Source: Cenococcum geophilum 1.58
Lineage: Eukaryota; Ascomycota; Dothideomycetes; Gloniales; Gloniaceae
Reading direction: 5' to 3'
DNA length: 64,000 nt
Assembly: GCA_001692895.1 (NCBI GenBank)
Contig: KV748207.1
Span: 868,001 to 932,000 of the forward strand
The position numbers and the translations under genes are program-made. Shown in pieces: positions 1-10,939 of this stretch. Each line of letters opens with the position of its first letter. The first letter of the stretch is position 1. A model generated the notes under the pieces. That model was not told the DNA's origin, ran no database searches, and saw only the letters and a program-made list of their open reading frames with translations.

Positions 1-354
1 TGGTTTCAAGTTTCGTTGCCTCACCAGCGCATCAAATAACGTTACATTACCCGCGACTTTCTGGGGGATCCCGACGCTAAAACTGAGCTTGGGGCCCGCG
101 CAAAACCACCGTCCCCTCGCCATCATTGAGCCACCCGCCGCCAAAATCCTCGCCGTTTCCGTGGTGAACGTCGCTGTGGCAATGATTCTGGCACTATGAC
201 TGCGAATCCAGGGACCAGCGTCTAGCACATCTTGTGTGCCAGCAAACCTCATCTCGGCCCCCCAATACTGCCCTAGCGATGGGAATATGATCCTTCTCGC
301 ATCCCCTGCAGCCTTATCTGCGTCGATATTAAGCTCACCACTCCGCACATGCCA
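1..354 (-). CDS. Possible partial exon of an unrecognised gene running off the left edge
   Basis: The minus strand is open for 118 codons from an in-frame TAG at 355-357 to the window edge, with protein-like composition (for example DVLDAGPWIRSHSARIIATA). The TAG is part of GTTAG, which could be a splice acceptor, so this may be an internal or last exon. No family was recognised. A second minus-strand open stretch of 83 codons at 585-836 could be an upstream exon, but I found no convincing donor/acceptor pair joining the two. A stop-free run of this length can arise by chance in GC-rich DNA, so this is a weak call. Confidence 0.3.
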
Positions 355-2068
355 CTAACGGCCCTCCACCGGCAATTGAATCCTCGACTGTAGTCAACTT
401 CTCACTCTTTCGGATGATCTACACGGCTTTAATGGGCGATAATCTCCTTCCACATGCGTCTGTGTTTCCTGCAACAGATCGAACTATTAGCCCGCCCATG
501 TCCACCGTGGCTGTCTTCAGTCCACGGCTCAGCGATGTCTGCCAAGCCACTTAGGCCACACGCATCGTGTAATTAAGTCAGAACTCAATTCTGCGTCCGC
601 GTGGAATCTACCGGGTAGGTTTCAACACCATGGGCCTTGCAGACTGCAGCCACCTCAAACCGAGCAGTATTCGCGTCCCGTCTCATTCCAGCGTCATTTG
701 ATCGTGATGATGAGACGACTATACTTGAGGGTCTTACTGCGGTTTCTGTCAAGCTCTCGTAAGACCGTAGAATTTCTTCCTGTTTGACAGAAGCGTAGGA
801 AAAAAGGGGCAAAGTAGGTAGTAAAGAGGTCAGCACTTGTATTATTCATCTCATGCCCTAAACATCTAAATCTACTGCTATTATAAAGAAGCTATTCTGG
901 CAGTATAAATTAATATCGTCCTATCAAAGTCTACACTCTACACTCTACACTAATTTGAAATCACCATGCGTCGCATCCCATCCCCATTTGGCTTTCAACG
1001 GCACTTCTTCCCTTGCCCAGCTAAAATTTGAACAATCCTCATTCTATCACTCACACGCACCCCAGCTGCACAGCAATAGCAATAACCATCTAGGAATTTG
1101 ACAGACCGAGCTGAGCAACATCCCACACAGCCCCCTCAACTCACATTTGCATTACTCCCACCTCTTCCCACATCTCTCCGGCGTCCAGAATCACACCCAT
1201 CCCACTCTCCTGCGTAGCCTATCCTTGCGGTCTAGAAGACAATGTAAGCACAGCAGCCAAGTAGATAGGTCATCCGCATCACATAATCAAAGCATCAATT
1301 ACAAACCGCACATGCACTCAAATAGAAACAAAAATCATAAATCCGTAGATTCCATACCCGCCCACCTATGTAACCCCAAAAAAGAAAAACCTGCCCTCCC
1401 CCTGCAAGGCCGGCCTCACAGCACATGCCACGCACGATGAACCCATATAATACAACCCATCCATCATCAATCATCAAGCCCGCCCCTTCAGCGTCCCCTC
1501 AAAGTCATCCGTGAGAAAAGAGAGCAAACTCCGCTCTGAACAGAACCCCACAAGACCGCCATAAGCACCGCCATGGGCCACGCCGCGCTGCAGAGCAAGA
1601 AAAGAGGGAGATGCCATGAAGCACGCATGCAGATCGTCAAAAAAGCAAGCTTGCTGTTCCCGTCCGTGTCTCGTAAATTCATCAAGAATCGCGCAGACCG
1701 CCCACGCTCCCAGTGCTGAGCTGGAGAGCTAAACCAAAAGTCCCATACCGTAAAAAGAGCCCGTCTGTCCACGAAACACCGCGCAAGAAGAGAAAACGCA
1801 AACGCGGATTAAGCCATTGCTGAATCAAGCCGGGGAATTGGAGAAAGGAGGGCATAAAGAAGGGGAAAGAGAAGCTAGCACCACCGGAAACTCCACCCGT
1901 GTATCTTCTCACGCATTGTAGATCGTTCGTTCTTTCGTTCGTTCGTCCATCGTAGATAGGTCGTCAGTTGCGAAACTGAAAGCGAATGGATGCACCACTG
2001 CCAGACACTCAACCCTCCACTCCCCTCCACACCTGTTCCTTGCATCACCATCTCCTTCTGCTGCAACA
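355..2068. other. Flank with no supported gene
   Basis: Several short overlapping open frames occur on both strands but none has recognisable motifs or clean splice signals. The right part (about 1500-2068) is the 3' flank of the minus-strand gene that ends at 2069. It contains a short GTTC-type tetranucleotide run near 1922-1947. A 7-bp TCTACAC repeat (three copies) lies near 930-948. Confidence 0.5.
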
Positions 2069-5000
2069 CTACACAACTCTCACCCCTTCCACCAAATACC
2101 TCGGCCCGATACTCTGCCTCAACACCTCCCGCCTCTTCTCCGCGCTACGCTCCCACTTCCTGCGCCTGCGCTCTTGGAACTTCTCCTTCATTCCACTGAG
2201 CCCAATATACTGCACCTGCATCCCCAACCCAGGGATCGACTTGCCCTTCCGCCAGCCCTCCCTACGGGCCTCCTTCCTCCCACGCTCAAGCGACCCCGAA
2301 CTCCCCAACGAGCCCCTCGAACTGCGCTTCTCGACCCGACTCGGCGCTACACTCGCGGCCATCGCCGCGGGAACCGCCACATGCGGACGGCGACGATTCG
2401 TCCCCGAGCGCTCGACCCCGAGCGAGTTCCCGATCAGGAACCCGCCGGAGCCCTTGAAGCTGTTGGTGAGGCGGCGGCCCAGCGCGCCCAGCGCGGCCAC
2501 CGCGGCCGGCGACTCGCGCACCTCGACGTCGCTGGTGTCGCCGCCCAGGGGGAGCGGCGACGCGCCCGCCTCGCTGTCCTCGCTCTCCGGGTCGCTGTCC
2601 TCGAACCCCTCCCAGAAGCCGCGCGGCCGCCAGAACGGGTGTAGGTTGCCGTCGTCCTCGCTGACGCTCGGCACGCGTCGCGCCCCGGGTGCTGCGCCGC
2701 TGCTGCTGCCGCCGCCGCCGCCGCCGCCGCCGACTACGCGGGTGCGTGTGCTGGGTGCTCGTGCGAGTAGCGGCGCGATGAATGTGTCGGAGTACCGTCG
2801 TGCGCGCTGCACGAGGGAGAGCCGGCGCACGGGGCGTGCGGTGCTTTGGGGCGGTGGGCCTGGGGTGAGTTGGCGGTCTAGCTCTTCCATCGGGGTTGGC
2901 GGTATTATTTTGAATGCTGGGGGGATAGGTGGCTTGCGGGGGTTCTTCAGTGGCGAGTCTACAGTACCAGGCACTGGCAGAATGCTTTGAAGTGGTGGGG
3001 TCGAAGGTTCAAAGGCTAGAGTTGGTTGTTGGGGTTGTAGAAGTTCTGTTTCCACTGACGGAGGAGACGAAGGAAAGTTTAATGGGGAGTTGGTAAGTTC
3101 GTGTGGAGTGTAAGATAGAGTATTTGAGCGCGCGACTTGCTGCACAACGAGAAGAGAGTGGTTGTTATGGGGATATATGCTTACGGCTGTTGCTTCGCTA
3201 ACTTCAAGAGCATCAGGCGTATCAGAGAACTGGGAGAACGGTGTCGACGGTGCGTAGAGATGACGCGCCATAGCATGCTCTTCGGTACGGACGGTGGATC
3301 TGTCGAAGCTCATGCGTCTATGATCGTCTGGATGCAAAGAGGATCCATCAAAACTAACACGAGGAAGCTCTTCGATGGCACTCCGTTCGAGTGGGTGAAG
3401 GTGGTCTTCCTGAGATATAGAAGACCCTCCAATGTTAGAACTAAGACGTCGATTCTCTGAATTGCCTCTTGCTGGCGGATGTGGTTCTTTTATAGTAGGA
3501 ACTCGTTCTGAATAAGACTTCCGTTGCTCACTATTCTCCTTTTCTTTCAACTCAGAGATGACTGCTTGACGCAGAGTATTTTCGAGTGGAGGTGTTATGG
3601 GTAATGCTGGCAATTCCTTACAAGTGTTAAGCGGAGTTGTTAAATTCTCAGAGACACGCCTAGTCCGACGCAGTGTCGGAGATGTAGGGGAAGGCGAAGT
3701 CGTCTCAATCCTTGGCGCAGAGTTCGCAGTTGGCTCTATGGGACTCTTAACCTCAGTCTCCTTGTCAGGCGTTTCAGGTGTTTGCGATTGTAAAGTTGAT
3801 TTCCGTGTAGGCTGAGATACCCTGATGTCTCTGGTAGCTTCTGGAGCAGAAAACATCCGCCTATGACCGTAAATATCTTTACGATGAGTTCGTGGAAGCG
3901 AATGAGCCTGTGTAAGTTCTTTTCTCAGAATCTCTGCAGCTGGCTGAAGAACTTTGGTTTCCTTCTCCTGAGGAAATACTACCACTGGAATAGTCTCACG
4001 AAGTTGTCTCGGCGATGAAGTTGGCGCAGACGCGGTATCCATCACTGATATATCTGATTCCCCACTATATCGGTTTTTCCTGTCAGGTATTCGTGACCTC
4101 TTATGGACCAGTCGGTGCAAAGGGACATCATCAGAGGTGAGAGAGTTCCGGTTCGACCGGGTTACTGGACTGCGCTCAGTAGGAGAATCACCATCTCTAC
4201 GAAGGGCAAGATTCTTTCCAGTGTGGCGGAGAGTCCGGTGTCGTTGTGGGGGTGTAATGATGACCACTGCTTCCACAACGGTTGAAGCAGTAGACACCGT
4301 AGAGAGTCGCTTCGGGTCGGCATTTCGTAGGTGGGAGTTCAGAATATCGTTGACCTCGTTTGGCCATCCAATCTCGTGCGCAAATTTCTCCATGGAAGGT
4401 GTGCGAGGACTGTTTTTGCTTACATTGACACGTTCACGCAAGCTCGAGCCTCTTCTGACGGTTGACCCGGTCCCTGATGACGTGGTGTCCAGGAGATCCA
4501 GTTTCTGTTTGGGTGATGTCTTTGGTCGCCGTTTTCTGCGTACCGTTACATACCTCATCAAATTTGTATCCCATTCTCGGTTCGGAACATAATCCACATT
4601 AAAACTCTCATTATCGTCCTCTTCATCGTTCTCTGTGGGTGTCTTAACAATCGTATGTCCGTGTGGAGTTCGAGCAGTCGGCGTCGAATCGCCATCGTCG
4701 ATTTCAAACGCCAAGCCCAGTCCCCTATCATCCGCCCGTCCGAGTCTCGACGAGCCTGAGGACCCAGGTATAGGAGCATCATCTAACGGAAGATGTATTC
4801 GGCTATCTCCTGCATCAGATGACCACTGTTCTTCTCTTGCAGTTTTAAATGACTCGGCCCTCGATGACGGGTATGTAAACGGCAGAGATCGCTCCGGAGT
4901 AGCTAAGGAGTCCGTCGTCCTGGGTGGACTAGGACCAGGCGTTGGGGGACTTCGTTGATTAATCGGGGTGCTGAGAGATGGCTTCTTCGAGATCAAGGAA

Positions 5001-5347
5001 GACATGACGCCGTCCGCAAAAGGTGGTGGGCTGAATTCAACCCTCGGAGCATGGTCTAGTGAATTCGAGGGTGGCGTCGGAGGTAAACCTGAATCGGCGC
5101 TTTTCAAAAGACTGGGCGATGCAAGAGGCGTTAGATCGTGTGTGCTGAGCTGCGCGGAAGTTTCATCATCAGTAAATGAAGCAGCGACCTTAACAGGCGC
5201 GGCGGCAGGGGATATGCTACGAAAGTCGTTTCTTCGTCGTGGTAGGGCCTTGTGAGATTTTAGCAGTGGCATCTCGTGGAAAGATGGCTCGAGAAGAGTG
5301 TAAGTTTGATCCGAATGTGGTCCTGGCATGTTGGAAATGCTGATCAT
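2069..5347 (-). CDS. Large, mostly disordered conserved fungal protein (1092 aa), function unknown
   Basis: One uninterrupted reading frame of 1092 codons starts at ATG 5347 and stops at 2069. The protein is rich in Ser, Pro, Thr and charged residues and looks disordered over most of its length, with many SP/TP sites that could be phosphorylated. One ordered-looking block lies near residues 256-275 (REWDTNLMRYVTVRRKRR). A run of eight glycines comes from a GCC trinucleotide repeat, and the C-terminal 100 residues are strongly basic (ERRRRKWERSAEKRRE). There is no signal peptide and no clear membrane segment. Long open frames on the opposite strand (such as 1986-2990) mirror its GC-rich codons. 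I do not recognise a characterised homologue. The next gene is more than 1.9 kb away, so nothing about its role can be inferred from context. Confidence 0.85.
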   Translation of the reverse strand: MISISNMPGPHSDQTYTLLEPSFHEMPLLKSHKALPRRRNDFRSISPAAAPVKVAASFTDDETSAQLSTHDLTPLASPSLLKSADSGLPPTPPSNSLDHAPRVEFSPPPFADGVMSSLISKKPSLSTPINQRSPPTPGPSPPRTTDSLATPERSLPFTYPSSRAESFKTAREEQWSSDAGDSRIHLPLDDAPIPGSSGSSRLGRADDRGLGLAFEIDDGDSTPTARTPHGHTIVKTPTENDEEDDNESFNVDYVPNREWDTNLMRYVTVRRKRRPKTSPKQKLDLLDTTSSGTGSTVRRGSSLRERVNVSKNSPRTPSMEKFAHEIGWPNEVNDILNSHLRNADPKRLSTVSTASTVVEAVVIITPPQRHRTLRHTGKNLALRRDGDSPTERSPVTRSNRNSLTSDDVPLHRLVHKRSRIPDRKNRYSGESDISVMDTASAPTSSPRQLRETIPVVVFPQEKETKVLQPAAEILRKELTQAHSLPRTHRKDIYGHRRMFSAPEATRDIRVSQPTRKSTLQSQTPETPDKETEVKSPIEPTANSAPRIETTSPSPTSPTLRRTRRVSENLTTPLNTCKELPALPITPPLENTLRQAVISELKEKENSEQRKSYSERVPTIKEPHPPARGNSENRRLSSNIGGSSISQEDHLHPLERSAIEELPRVSFDGSSLHPDDHRRMSFDRSTVRTEEHAMARHLYAPSTPFSQFSDTPDALEVSEATAVSIYPHNNHSLLVVQQVARSNTLSYTPHELTNSPLNFPSSPPSVETELLQPQQPTLAFEPSTPPLQSILPVPGTVDSPLKNPRKPPIPPAFKIIPPTPMEELDRQLTPGPPPQSTARPVRRLSLVQRARRYSDTFIAPLLARAPSTRTRVVGGGGGGGGSSSGAAPGARRVPSVSEDDGNLHPFWRPRGFWEGFEDSDPESEDSEAGASPLPLGGDTSDVEVRESPAAVAALGALGRRLTNSFKGSGGFLIGNSLGVERSGTNRRRPHVAVPAAMAASVAPSRVEKRSSRGSLGSSGSLERGRKEARREGWRKGKSIPGLGMQVQYIGLSGMKEKFQERRRRKWERSAEKRREVLRQSIGPRYLVEGVRVV
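2708..2731. repeat. (GCC)8 trinucleotide repeat inside the 1092-aa gene
   Basis: Eight perfect GCC units, read on the minus strand as eight glycine codons. It is a likely length-variable site. Confidence 0.9.
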
Positions 5348-7327
5348 TTTTCAGGAGATGCCTCCAGAATAACCCGTCTGGTCGCCTAAGCTAAGTCTCC
5401 GTCTCCTATCTCCAATCAACTTCGCGGTAGACCGAAACTCGCACATGAAGATATCAAAGCCTCATCTCCTCAGCTGTCTAGGATGGCGAGTTGTGATGTC
5501 GTTGACCGAATTCTAGGATCCCGGTGTCGATCCCCTATACCATCAAAATATCGCCCTTTCCAATATTACCACGCCAGAGTGTTGCGCAAATTTTGTCCTG
5601 GTGGTGGGAGGGTTTCTGGTTACTGTAGCCAGATTGGAGGATGCAGGCAGCCTGTGGGAAGGAATGAATCGGAGTGCGGCCAAGAACTGGGCGGCGGGAC
5701 TCCAGGCAGATCCACCAGAAATGGCTCGGGGACTGCAGCTAGGAAATAGGGCTATTCTAAGAATCGGATGACGCTTCTATTTTGGCGGACCAGGAAAACG
5801 GCCAGTAGGATGGTTGAAAGTCGGTGGTTGGAGGCCAGTCGCAAGGTGTCGAATCGTGGACGTCGCTTGCGCGTTTGGGGGGATGAGAGGATGGCTGGGT
5901 GCAGGACAAGTGTCGTGACAGAGATAGCTTGGTAGTGATACAACGGACAAGGATACAGAGGATGGAAGTCGATGCGGTGAGTGCAACTGCGACTTGAGAT
6001 TCGGGCCGTGTTCTGAAGGAGGAATCGACTTGGAGGCAGGTCCGGAGAGAGGAGACGGTCACGATGGGTGATGATCCAGGCTCGATGCGACAAGGTTTCC
6101 AAGTGCCAAAGTGCCAAAGTGCTTGCAGAAGGGTGATGACGCCAATGAAAACAGGCCAATGAGGCGCCCTCGCAGCGCCGCGACAATCTCCTTTCCCTGT
6201 GCTTTTTTCTATTTCTAACCGCTCTCGTTTTGCAGCTTCCCTATGTTCATCTGCATGCATCCACCATTTATCTGGATTCAAAGGGCCAAGGGCAGATGCC
6301 GCAACTGCGTCTGCAGTTTGCGACTCACCCTCCTGTACCCGCACACGCACACCGGTGAGAAGCCATGCCGTAGCGCCAGACGAGAACTATCCGCCTCCGG
6401 TGTGCACTCTGCCTCAAACGCATCTCGAATATTCGATTTATTTTTTAATCCCATCACACGCCTAAGCTACTCCAAGGCCCAGGTGCGGCTGAAGTAACGA
6501 CGGACCGCCTGCTTGTTTCGCAAGGCTAAGTCTGTTTCCGGGATTTGGGATTTTCAGGCACAGCGTCAAGGCAATGCATCAAATCCGTTCCACCGTTTTG
6601 TTATCTGATCTTTGCTTGCGCTTCTACTCTCGACGCCTTGGAATTATCCAATAATCTACACCGTGAATGAATAGATACCAAATGCTTCTTCAAAGTGTCT
6701 GGCAACATCTGTCAACGGGACAACTACTTGTCATAAAGTGCTGGAAACCAGCCAATACGCCCGGCGGAGTCGTTCGGGGAACGAAGACATGGTTTTGGAG
6801 AGCCCCAAGATCTCCCCCCGCCCCATCTCAGCCGCATGTCCATACACTCTATGCACGCTTAATTAAGTACACTAAAGGTTTCATTCATGCGCTCTTCCTT
6901 CGTATAGAGCATGTAGCTATCTTATCTAAGAAAAGAAATTAAGCAGGACAAAAGCCTGTTTCAAAACTTGCGCCAGGCCTTTAAACAACTCGTTTCGCGG
7001 TCGAAAAAGTTACGCTCCCCAGTCTATCAGTCAAGTGCTAAGGAATCGCTACTTATTTCTACTATGATTCTACGGTAACGCGGGTAAACCGCGGTTTATC
7101 CCTATCGTACGACTCTCCAACACCCCTCTTCCAAATCGAACTCCTTCGCGCCGTGGACATATCTGCATGTCCACAAAAGAGATACAAGAAAAGGTAAGGA
7201 AATCAGGCCGTCAAAATAAAAAAGAAATATCTCATAGAGCCTACAGCCATCGGCTCGTTCCAGTAGGGTATAGCCCAAACCAATTCAATCCAGCATAAAA
7301 AGAAGACGAAAATGGAGAGGAAATCAT
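5348..7327. other. Intergenic region, mostly without supported genes
   Basis: The left part is the promoter and 5' leader side of the minus-strand gene that starts at 5347. Overlapping minus-strand open frames at 5752-6350 (up to 197 codons) show no motif and coexist in two frames, so I do not call them. A short zinc-finger-like stretch is listed separately. The right part, 6500-7327, is the 3' flank of the next minus-strand gene. Confidence 0.5.
6243..6497 (+). pseudogene. Possible relic of a C2H2 zinc finger
   Basis: An 84-codon plus-strand frame contains HTHTGEKPC at 6342-6368. This matches the histidine end and TGEKP linker that join tandem C2H2 fingers. Upstream are cysteines (CRNCVC) and a leucine-rich stretch at roughly finger spacing. 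Downstream, LSASGVHSASNASR resembles a finger helix, but its second cysteine and histidines are missing. If real, this is a decayed finger pair. It could also be coincidence: only the linker is diagnostic, and no longer zinc-finger gene surrounds it. Confidence 0.25.
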
Positions 7328-8394
7328 CTAATCCCTCATAGAAGCGTCCTCTCCCCTTGGATTCTTATCCTCGGTCAGCAACGACGCGATCGGTACGTTC
7401 TCCCGTGTAGAGGTAGATCCCCAGGTTGAGCTCCGGCTTAGGTTTCCTAGGCTTGGCGTCTGCACAGGCATGGGCAACATAAACTGCATACGGTCCGGCG
7501 CTGACACCGCACTGATGCCGTTAAGTGGGCTGAAGTTCTTGCTGGGTTCGGTAGCCGAGGCGGACGGGTAACCGAAAGGTGAGGGTTTAAGTACAGGGTG
7601 TGCCGTGATGCTACCATCCGGGGACACGTCGGGAGTAGGAGGTCTGGCAATGCTGGTGCCTTGACGCCATATTTCCTCAAGCTGAGAGGGAGAAACATCG
7701 GCGCCATAGTCGGCAGCGATAGCCGCCCAGAAGGAGGCACGACGTGCTTCATAGATAGCACGAAGGCGGTCCGTGTCTACGGTTTTGGGGTGTATATCAG
7801 TGGTATTGATGCGGAGGGCGTTTAGGGGTTCTGGCGAACCGCGAGGAGTCAAAGGCCGCGGCTTGGGTAGAAGGATCTTGTGTTGGTTGCGATTGGGAGA
7901 AGTGCTGAGAGCGTTGTTGCGACTGGTGGGGCTGCTATCATAGCTGACAGGCGTGCCGTGTCGGGATGCTTCGACAGTAGAGTAATCATCGTGGTCCAGA
8001 TGGACTGTATATTGAGAGCAGTTGGGGGACTGGCCTGCCGAGGCAGAGGAAGTGGAAGACGACACAGAGGCCGTTCGTTTTCGGCGGTGGCTTCCGTGAG
8101 ACAGCTGGTGATAGTGAAGGCGGCAGGCCAACTCAGTCTTCTTAAGGTGTGCTGCAATATGCTTATAAGGCATCTTCTGCATGCGTGTTTGGAGCAGATA
8201 GTTTTCCTGTGAATTTTTACATTAGTATGATTGCAGTCATCCCAAAGCGAGGTTTGAATGCCACTCACCTCTTCCTCAGACCAAGATCTGTTCCCACCGG
8301 TGGATGACATCTTACGAGCTCTGAGGCTTGATGAACTGTGACGGTCCATCTCATTGAGAGGAGAAAGGGATTGGGAAGCGCCGTGATGAAGCAT
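7328..8394 (-). CDS. SANT/Myb-like DNA-binding protein (334 aa, two exons)
   Basis: Exon 1 is 8269-8394 and exon 2 is 7328-8206, with a 62-bp intron (GTGAGT...CACAG) at 8207-8268 in phase 0. The join rebuilds one SANT/Myb-like helix set at residues 36-71: RSWSEEEENYLLQTR, then KHIAAHLKKTELACRLHYHQ. This has the spaced aromatic residues of the family. The rest is Ser/Pro-rich and probably disordered. A second ordered block, near residues 165-190 (RAIYEARRASFWAAIAADYG), contains a WAAIA helix. ATG 8394 is chosen because it gives a full domain; no in-frame ATG lies close upstream. The protein is probably nuclear and chromatin or DNA associated, by family. It is the first of three SANT-type genes in this stretch. 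Confidence 0.8.
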
Positions 8395-10939
8395 GGTGAG
8401 TTGAGAGCCAATTGATTGAAACTTTGAAATTGCGTTGCTTTGTCTTTGAGAGCGTATCAAATCGTGAGTGTTTTCCGTTCTACGGTAAGGGAATGTCCGA
8501 ATTGATGCCGTGTACTGGTCCTGAAGGAATGGATTAAAAAACGTGTATGTACACACGATGGTGGTTATTGCTCAGCAATGTCAATGAAGGAATGTAAGAC
8601 AGCCCAACCAGTGGGAAGTGAAAGAAAGTATTACAAGGCTGCTAAGAAGAAAAGGATTGGTGCTGATGGAACAATAGCGGAATGATGTTCGAATGGTGGG
8701 ACATGAGCGGATCTGATATAAGAGTTTGGTCCGGACAACAGACCGCTAGCTTTCCGTGTCAGCGGCATGGTTGATTGGAGTGGCAGGATTTGATGTTAGC
8801 AACGTTTTCAAACCTTCATCCTGCAAGCTAAGTTTTGATCGTCGCCATAGTGGTCGCTGGGCTCTGTGCGAATATGATTGGGAAATCCACGATGCGACAC
8901 ACACCAAGCCGCATTGGGGTGGCGCGACGGTTTGGCTGAGATCTTGGCGTAGCGGCCGCTGGGGATCAGAGGCGGTACTGCATGAATTCCAGCAACTCTT
9001 ACGGTCATAGTGGAGGCAGTTTCAAAACTCAGTTGCTGGGAGGGTCAGACCGTGGCAGGAAGTGGTATGTGGCCCTCCTGATTGCTCGAAGCGAGCGATG
9101 TGTCAAACTACTATGAAGAGAAACAAGCCTTGCCGAAGCATTGCCTGAAGATGGGCGCTAACACGAAAGAGCCTGAAAAGACGGAGGGTAGCCGCGCACT
9201 ATTAAGGTTATCTGAGACCTTATAACAGCCAATACTCCACAGCTTCCTGTTGGTTGTCGCTGTTGTGTTTACCATTGTTGGTTGTTACTGAGAGAAGGCA
9301 GCGTTTAGGGCCGCTGCGGCGGTATACGAATTACACCAAAACCACAAAAAAATAATTTAGGGGTACTCAACAGCCCTGGCGACAAACCAGACGAAACAGC
9401 GAAAACGACATGTCGGGACAAGGCAATGCCGTGTTTAGCAGCATACACAGCGAGTTCCTGCTTGTAGCACTTGGCAATCCGCTCAAATCCTTACGTTGAT
9501 GTTCGACACAGCGGCGGAGACTGCCTCAAACACGAGGCTTATGTCTGGGACGAAGATCGTGTCAAGGGTGCGCATAAACGCCCCCCTTCTTGGCGGGCGG
9601 GAAACAATACATCGGGGTTAAGAAGCCGCAAGCTTTACGCTTCATAAAGGAGAGGGCGGAGCCGTATACGGGAATTGTGCTTTGATCCCCGCGCAGCGAC
9701 GGCGATGCCGCAATAGCAACGGGCGCAAAATTTGTTGATAGCGTGAAGGTACACAGACTCGGGTTGCAGGCCTGGCTGTTTCAGACGGCCGGAGGGCATG
9801 TGACCGGGAGATTTTTCTGCGGAGGGGAAAAGGACGACAATAAACGCATAATCTGCGAAGGAGCGGGCCTCATTCGCTGGTCAAAAAGAATATTTTGGGT
9901 GCTCAGGTGGTGTGGGAGTGTGTGGAGGTCAGCGATATGGGGGGAGGGACGGGGGAGGATGGCGAAGATGGCGAAAATGGCGAGGATGGCGAGGATGGCG
10001 AGGGATGACGAGGGCGGTGGAGGGATGTATGGAGCTTGTATGGAGCCTGTACGGAGCGCTCGAAGCGTGTATGGAGACTGGTAGTATGGAAGGCGCATCA
10101 AGCACGAGCCAGCAGAACCACACACCCGCACAGAACAGCGGCGCAAGGACCACCAAGCACCACCGGCACTCTCGCGAGCTCAATTCAAACATCACTGCAT
10201 GGCGACAGAAAAAGCACCGCCGACATCTGGGAAAGGGCTGCACGGGCAAATCCTCGCGGTGCAGGTCACCGTAAACATGACGGACGCAGCGAACCAGAGG
10301 GCGCGCGGCGCCGCGGTAGGCCAGCACCCATCGGGGCGTACTCCAGAATCCGATGTATGCATTCGATGCAACACTCGCATGAAGATAGGCGCGTGACGGC
10401 GACTCGCTCTGCATTCCCCCCGCCCACCAGGACTTGTCCCGTAACCTAATTCACTCAGAGAACTAGGAGGAGGCTGCTACCCCGCTTCTCGTCTTCCAAC
10501 CTGCCTGGTACCGCTGGTATCGCGACTTCACGCCACATAACCTCTCCCACCCGCCGCGAGGTAGCAGTACTCCCCAAGGCCGCTTTGCACGCTGCCCTAG
10601 CTGGCCCTTGGCTGATAGCTCCAATGACCCCCAGAAAGCCATCCTTGTCGCCTTCCACCACCCAATACCACCGAGCTCCCATTCGCTCGTCTGCCCGCGA
10701 ACCTGACCCTCTTTGTATCCATGTACTTGATCAGCGTCTGCACCCGACTGAGGATCTGCCTACTTGAATATCATGATGATCTACCGCCTCCACGTTGGCG
10801 GCTTGTCACTTTGAATGAGCTTTGAACCTGCTTTGAGCATGAACCAGCGGCAGATGCAAACTCAGTAACAAGTGAAGCTACCCACTCACCCTCCAGGTCG
10901 TCCTCGCTTCCCGCCGCCCTCTCAGACGGCTGAACTGTC
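8395..10939. other. Long intergenic region without a supported gene
   Basis: The left part is the upstream region of the SANT gene that starts at 8394. The rest holds only short overlapping frames on both strands around a G-rich repeat. I see no RNA gene and no transposon ends. Confidence 0.5.
9954..10006. repeat. Imperfect 9-bp minisatellite (GGCGAGGAT-like)
   Basis: About five to six tandem copies of GGCGAGGAT/GGCGAAGAT. The surrounding short frames are low-complexity translations of this array. A looser TATGGAGCCTG-like repetition follows at about 10027-10092. Confidence 0.8.

Noticed and set aside
1986-2990. 334-codon plus-strand frame
   Set aside because: It is the mirror of the GC-rich codons of the 1092-aa minus-strand gene. 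It has proline/arginine runs but no motif, and the minus frame is longer and more protein-like.
5752-6350. Minus-strand frames up to 197 codons
   Set aside because: Two frames are open at once on the same strand, with no domain, signal peptide or splice logic.
9743-10449. Several frames of 110-160 codons on both strands
   Set aside because: They are translations of a 9-bp minisatellite and its GC-rich flank; all frames are open together.
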